From: Heterocephalus glaber
Taxonomy: Eukaryota > Chordata > Mammalia > Rodentia > Bathyergidae
Length of the DNA: 64,000 nucleotides
Direction of reading: 5' to 3'
NCBI RefSeq assembly: GCF_000247695.1
Contig: NW_004624743.1
Location: 4,840,569-4,904,568, forward strand
Position 1 is the first letter of the stretch; each line of letters begins with the position of its first letter. A program made the position numbers and the translations under genes. The notes beneath the pieces were generated by a model. The model saw only the letters and a list, made by a program, of their open reading frames with translations, was not told where the DNA came from and ran no database searches. Positions 60,290 through 64,000 of this stretch are shown here, piece after piece.

Positions 60290-61154
60290 GATAGGCTGAG
60301 GGCATTCCAAGAAGCAGCAGAACTCCACCTTTTGCAGCCTCAAAATTGCAAAAGTGAGACTGCTTTGAGAAGAGAGCCCCAGAGCACCATGTCCCAGAAT
60401 GGTGGTGGCCTAGAGAATCTATTTCGGGGAATTGGATTCAGAATGCTTGGTGTTCCAGGCACTTGACCCCTATAGTCAAGAGAGAAGGAAGCCTGGCTAC
60501 TGCTCCAGCTGCCAGCAGACCTTGGTATCATCCGCATGGCACTGGTTTTAGGTGCATGCAGAACAGAAGAGTTGTGGTGTCAGGAAGGCTTCCACCTAGA
60601 TTTCAGGAGAGAGCCTGAGAGGCCAGGCAGTGTGCCTGAGAGGGCAGTGTATGAAGCTGTGAGTGTGAAGCCGAAGGTGCAGTGGAGACCCCAGAAGTTT
60701 GGAGAAGCCAGGAGCATGGATCCTCTGAGGAAAACTGAAAGTAAGGAGCAGAGGTTGCCAAAGAGAAGCTATGGGAGCTCCAACCAGTGGAAGTGCCACA
60801 GGGGCAGGGCTCCCCAATCCCTTTGGGATTCACACCTTGCCACAGATTGCTGGGGATGCTGGAAGTGGAACTGTGAGATTTAATGTTTGCTCTGCTGGAC
60901 TTTGGACTTGTTGAGTCTGTAACCTTTGGAATGGAAATGACTGTCTTGTGGCATTGAATGTCAGGAGTGTTTAACTTTCTTTTCATTTGTACAGGGGCAT
61001 GCAGCTAAGAATTTGCCTTAAATCTCAGAGGAGACTTTGGACTTGAACTTTTCAGCAATGCTGAAACTGTTAGGATTTAGAGGACTCTTGGAGATGGACT
61101 AAATGTTTTTTTGCATAAAGGGATATACACAAGTCTTTGGGGAGCATGGTGGAA
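60290..61154 (+). mobile_element. MaLR internal region
   Basis: Non-coding sequence homologous to 17180-18379, with the same block order: 'ctttgagaagagagccccagag', 'agaagagttgtggtgtcaggaaggcttcc', 'ggccaggcagtg', 'gtgcagtggagacccc', 'agactttggacttgaact'. The open frames here (60536-60986, both strands) fall in these shared blocks and are chance frames in a repeat. Confidence 0.75.
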
Positions 61155-61541
61155 TGTTATCGCTTGTGTCCAGATGTCCCCCAAGTCTCATGTAGTCTTT
61201 TTCAGAAGTGGCTGAATCTAGAATGTGTGATGCTGAAGTTAAGGGCATGTGGTTACTAAACCACTAGGTGGGAGTGATTGGTTTGGCACCTCCCTAGTCC
61301 TAGTAGCCTGGATGGGATAAACAGGACAGAAAGCTGCTGGTGAGGTCCCTTGCTGTTTTTGGTATTTTGTGCATGCCACGTTGTTTCTCCTCTGCAATGC
61401 CCCTCTGCCATGTGCCACCCTGCCTTGGAGCCAGCAGATTAAGGACTGAAACCTCTATGAACTGTAAGCCAAATAAACCCTTCCCCTCTACCTTTTGGCA
61501 TCAGGTATTTTGTCTCAGCAATGAGAGAAAAGTAACCAACA
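61155..61541 (+). mobile_element. MaLR 3' LTR
   Basis: 387 bp, complete in outline. Begins TGTTATCGCTTGTGTCCAGA and ends 'gtctcagcaatgagagaaaagtaaccaaca'. The tail block 'ccttggagccagcagattaaggactgaaacctctatgaactgtaagccaaataaaccc' is the best-kept MaLR signature in the window and includes an AATAAA signal. No matching 5' LTR is seen upstream. Confidence 0.9.
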
Positions 61542-62820
61542 TACTCTCTCAATGTGCTGTGCCACATGCATTTGTGCAGGGAAACCCTGCAGACATCCCC
61601 AGAAGAGCGCTTACTAATATGTTGGGCATCTCTCAGTCCAGCCCAGTTTGCTATATCACAGTTAGTGCTCACAATCAACCAACCCCTTGTCAACCTGACA
61701 AGTGGACACATCTCCTTCAACTTCACTTAATGTCCAAATAAAAATCACAGAAAGGTCATAATCCTGCCACACTTGGCACAACTATCCTCTATTCGACTGG
61801 AAACACACCAATTCCCTCTCCAGAACAGATGGCAAAGTTTTTCTCATGCCTGACATTCCAATCATATAATGTATATTTAACAATATTTAAGTACTGATAT
61901 CAAGTCAGTCAATGATTTTTTACATTCTGTAGGAATAAAAAGAAAGAAAAAATATCTGCTTAATTATCTGTACATATGCACAAGTAAATTAGCAAAACAG
62001 GAAAAAATATTCATACAGTTCCAATCCTCGCTTCTATAACTTGTCCCATGGCTATTGCTGGTATTCATACTACCTTCTGCTGCTACCCTTTCTATATTCT
62101 CTTAGACTTCAGCAACCACTACAGAAGGTCCTGGTTCTTCACTAGCAGGGTAACCCATAGAGTCTTTCCTGAAACTTCTGAGATAACTGCCATCCTTCTT
62201 AGATTGGTTTCTTCCTGCTTCCCTTTAATCTTATAATAAGAAACAAAAACACTAAGAGTTGCCTTAAGGGATCTCCTATACCCCAAACATATTCTTCATT
62301 ACTACCGCTGTAGAGTAGCAGTCTCATTTCCTGCTGGATGTCTGAAAGAGTCAGCCCTGCCAGCAATATAACTGTCATATCAAGTCTAACAGACACAGTA
62401 TATTAATTCAGCATCTTTCAGCCTATCTGTGACTCAAAAGTAGTTTTTAACTTGAGTGAATTATCTTTCACACTCTTATGAATAAATTAGCATTTTTGTA
62501 AACAATTTGTTTTTAAACTCCCTTGAACCACAATCTGATTATTTATAATGTTAATAGTAATTTAGGTTTTTGTGCTTTTCAGGCTAAACTATTGGAAAAT
62601 GAAAAAAAAAATACAGTTTTCACCAAAATATATTTTTCATTTTTTAAATGCTAGTGGATTGGTGGAGAATAAGGCAAAATTCATATACTTTATTTTGCAT
62701 TTTAATTATATAGAGACTATCTCCAAATTATATCATATACAGATTAGAAGAAACAGAAAATATTGAATTATCTTGTAACTTTGCTGCTCGTGACTTACTT
62801 GTTCTGTTTCCTATGGATAG
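61542..62820. other. Unassigned sequence, possibly repeat-derived
   Basis: About 1.3 kb. The 61560-62400 part has a more balanced composition than its neighbours and reads like part of a rodent repeat, but I cannot name it. No gene features. Confidence 0.35.
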
Positions 62821-62995
62821 GTAAAGTGCAAAATAAGAGACAGATGACAGAAAAGGGAGGTAGGCAGGCAGGGGCAGGGAAGGGAGGGGAAGTAAGAATG
62901 AAGACGCGTCACCACTGGCGCCAGCGCTCCACAATGAATATCATCATGATGTACTGCAAACATGGGCCAATAACAATAAAATATAAAAAGTCACA
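62820..62995 (+). mobile_element. L1 3' UTR fragment
   Basis: 'aaagtgcaaaataagagacagatgacag' is followed by a GGGAGG-rich tract and 'caataacaataaaatataaaaag'. It resembles the L1 3' ends at 26300 and 4090. A very short 5'-truncated copy. Confidence 0.6.
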
Positions 62996-64000
62996 GTGGA
63001 GAAGGATAATTCACCTAGAAAACTTTAGTCTCAGTATATAAAATGACGATAATCACACTCCAATCATCCCTTATTACCTATTCTGAGATGTAGCTAGAAC
63101 AACAACTGGGATTACCTGGAAAGACTAGCTGTATTTAATTATTCACACTGGTGGACTCACATTTCTGCCCTGAAGGTTGTAATGTGAGAATTCCAACAGA
63201 AACTATACTTCAATGAAATGTTCGGTCCTGCAATTTTACTCCAGTTAAAGCACAAATGGATATTTTCACCATAATGACACAGATGAACTACTTTGTTCTC
63301 CCTAGTGATTTGAAATTATAGTGACCATTAAATTCCTTTTTCTTAACTGATTTATTTGGCTGTGCTATATGGAAAACCTAAAGCCTAATACAAACTAGTC
63401 ACTAATAGAAAGCATATAATATGAATAGAAGATAATTCACAGAGTGCATATTCCAAAATATGATGCTAATTATTATTTCGGTTTCTGTTAACTATCAATG
63501 GTTGTGTGAAACAGGGATGGATATAGAAACAAGCATATTTAAGAGGTTAAGTGAAAAAATTTGTATTAAATATAGATATACAAACTTTTCATGCTTGTCA
63601 CAGATTTCATCAAAACAAAGTTATGCAGTGTTCTTCAAAGGCATTAAAGTATGCCTGAAACATAGAAAGGAATGGAGAAAAAAGGAATTGTAAGTACGTC
63701 CACATATCTAAACAAACATTAACTGAAAAATGAAACAATGCTATGTGGGGTTAAAAATAATATGAAGACCTACTAGTGTTAATATATTCCAGGCAGAGTT
63801 GTGGTCAGATTTAAAATGTAGTGAGTTTTGTTTATGGGGATACAAGGAATAAAATATATGTCATTTTCGATTTTACACATTTTGAATTTCTCATACTAAT
63901 CACTAAATGAATAGAGAATATTACTCCCAATCTGAGGAAAATTTTAGAATGTTAAAAATTTCATCAAATGGAAATGGAAGAAAAATAGAAAAAAATAGGT
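62996..64000. other. Unassigned AT-rich sequence
   Basis: About 1 kb to the window end, with no recognised gene or repeat. Confidence 0.45.

Noticed and set aside
60536..60986. Open frames of 115 and 127 codons near 60.6 kb
   Set aside because: They lie in the MaLR internal region. The homologous region at 17.7-18 kb gives different frames, so there is no coding constraint.
1..64000. A bacterial or phage-type system (operon, CRISPR, IS element, defence island)
   Set aside because: No operon-like gene packing, no ribosome-binding-site pattern and no regularly spaced repeats. The repeat content is mammalian throughout.

Overview
This is mammalian nuclear DNA, most likely from a non-muroid rodent. 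The evidence is the repeat set: LINE-1 copies of several ages, tRNA-derived ID-type SINEs, B1 (7SL-derived) SINEs, dimers with a B1 left half and an ID right half, MaLR-type LTR elements, old MIR and L1M copies, and Tigger/pogo-like DNA transposons. The base composition is AT-rich. Species cannot be fixed from the sequence alone. I see no host protein-coding exon, tRNA, rRNA or CRISPR. All recognisable reading frames are transposon relics, and the remaining open frames look like chance. The window reads as a gene desert, or possibly the inside of a very large intron.

Layout. 1-4319 is the 3' two-thirds of a plus-strand L1: the end of ORF1, a broken ORF2 and a G-rich 3' UTR. 5040-5470 is an old minus-strand MaLR LTR. 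7720-9000 is the relic of a Tigger-like transposase, with a younger ID SINE inserted in it. 11400-12900 is a cluster of minus-strand MaLR pieces. 14279-18560 is a MaLR element with a 5' LTR, a tRNA-Leu-like primer site, an internal region and a partial 3' LTR; a rearranged L1 (15031-16887) is inserted inside it. 18.6-30 kb is mostly unassigned AT-rich sequence with MIR, B1, ID and L1 fragments, a long CT tract and a (CTAT)11 microsatellite. 30149-30665 is a minus-strand MaLR LTR carrying an ID SINE. 34150-36320 is a minus-strand L1 carrying two SINEs. 38.7-44.7 kb has old mammalian-wide repeats, a solo MaLR LTR (39557) and a small CpG-richer patch.

46.9-49.8 kb holds an L1 5' fragment, a short transposon with terminal inverted repeats and TA ends (47723-48091), and an L1M carrying an ID SINE. 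50821-51773 is a 5'-truncated L1 with a 17-bp target-site duplication. 57095-59530 is a long minus-strand L1M. 60290-61541 is a second MaLR internal region plus 3' LTR, homologous to the one at 16.9-18.5 kb.

There is no gene network to describe. The biology here is the insertion history, which several nested insertions with intact target-site duplications let one order in time. I found no convincing previously undescribed system. The points most worth checking are the nested and rearranged L1 in the MaLR, the small inverted-repeat transposon, the Tigger relic, and two unassigned AT-rich stretches that could be conserved noncoding DNA. Repeat assignments come from remembered family features, not from a database search, so boundaries without duplications are approximate.
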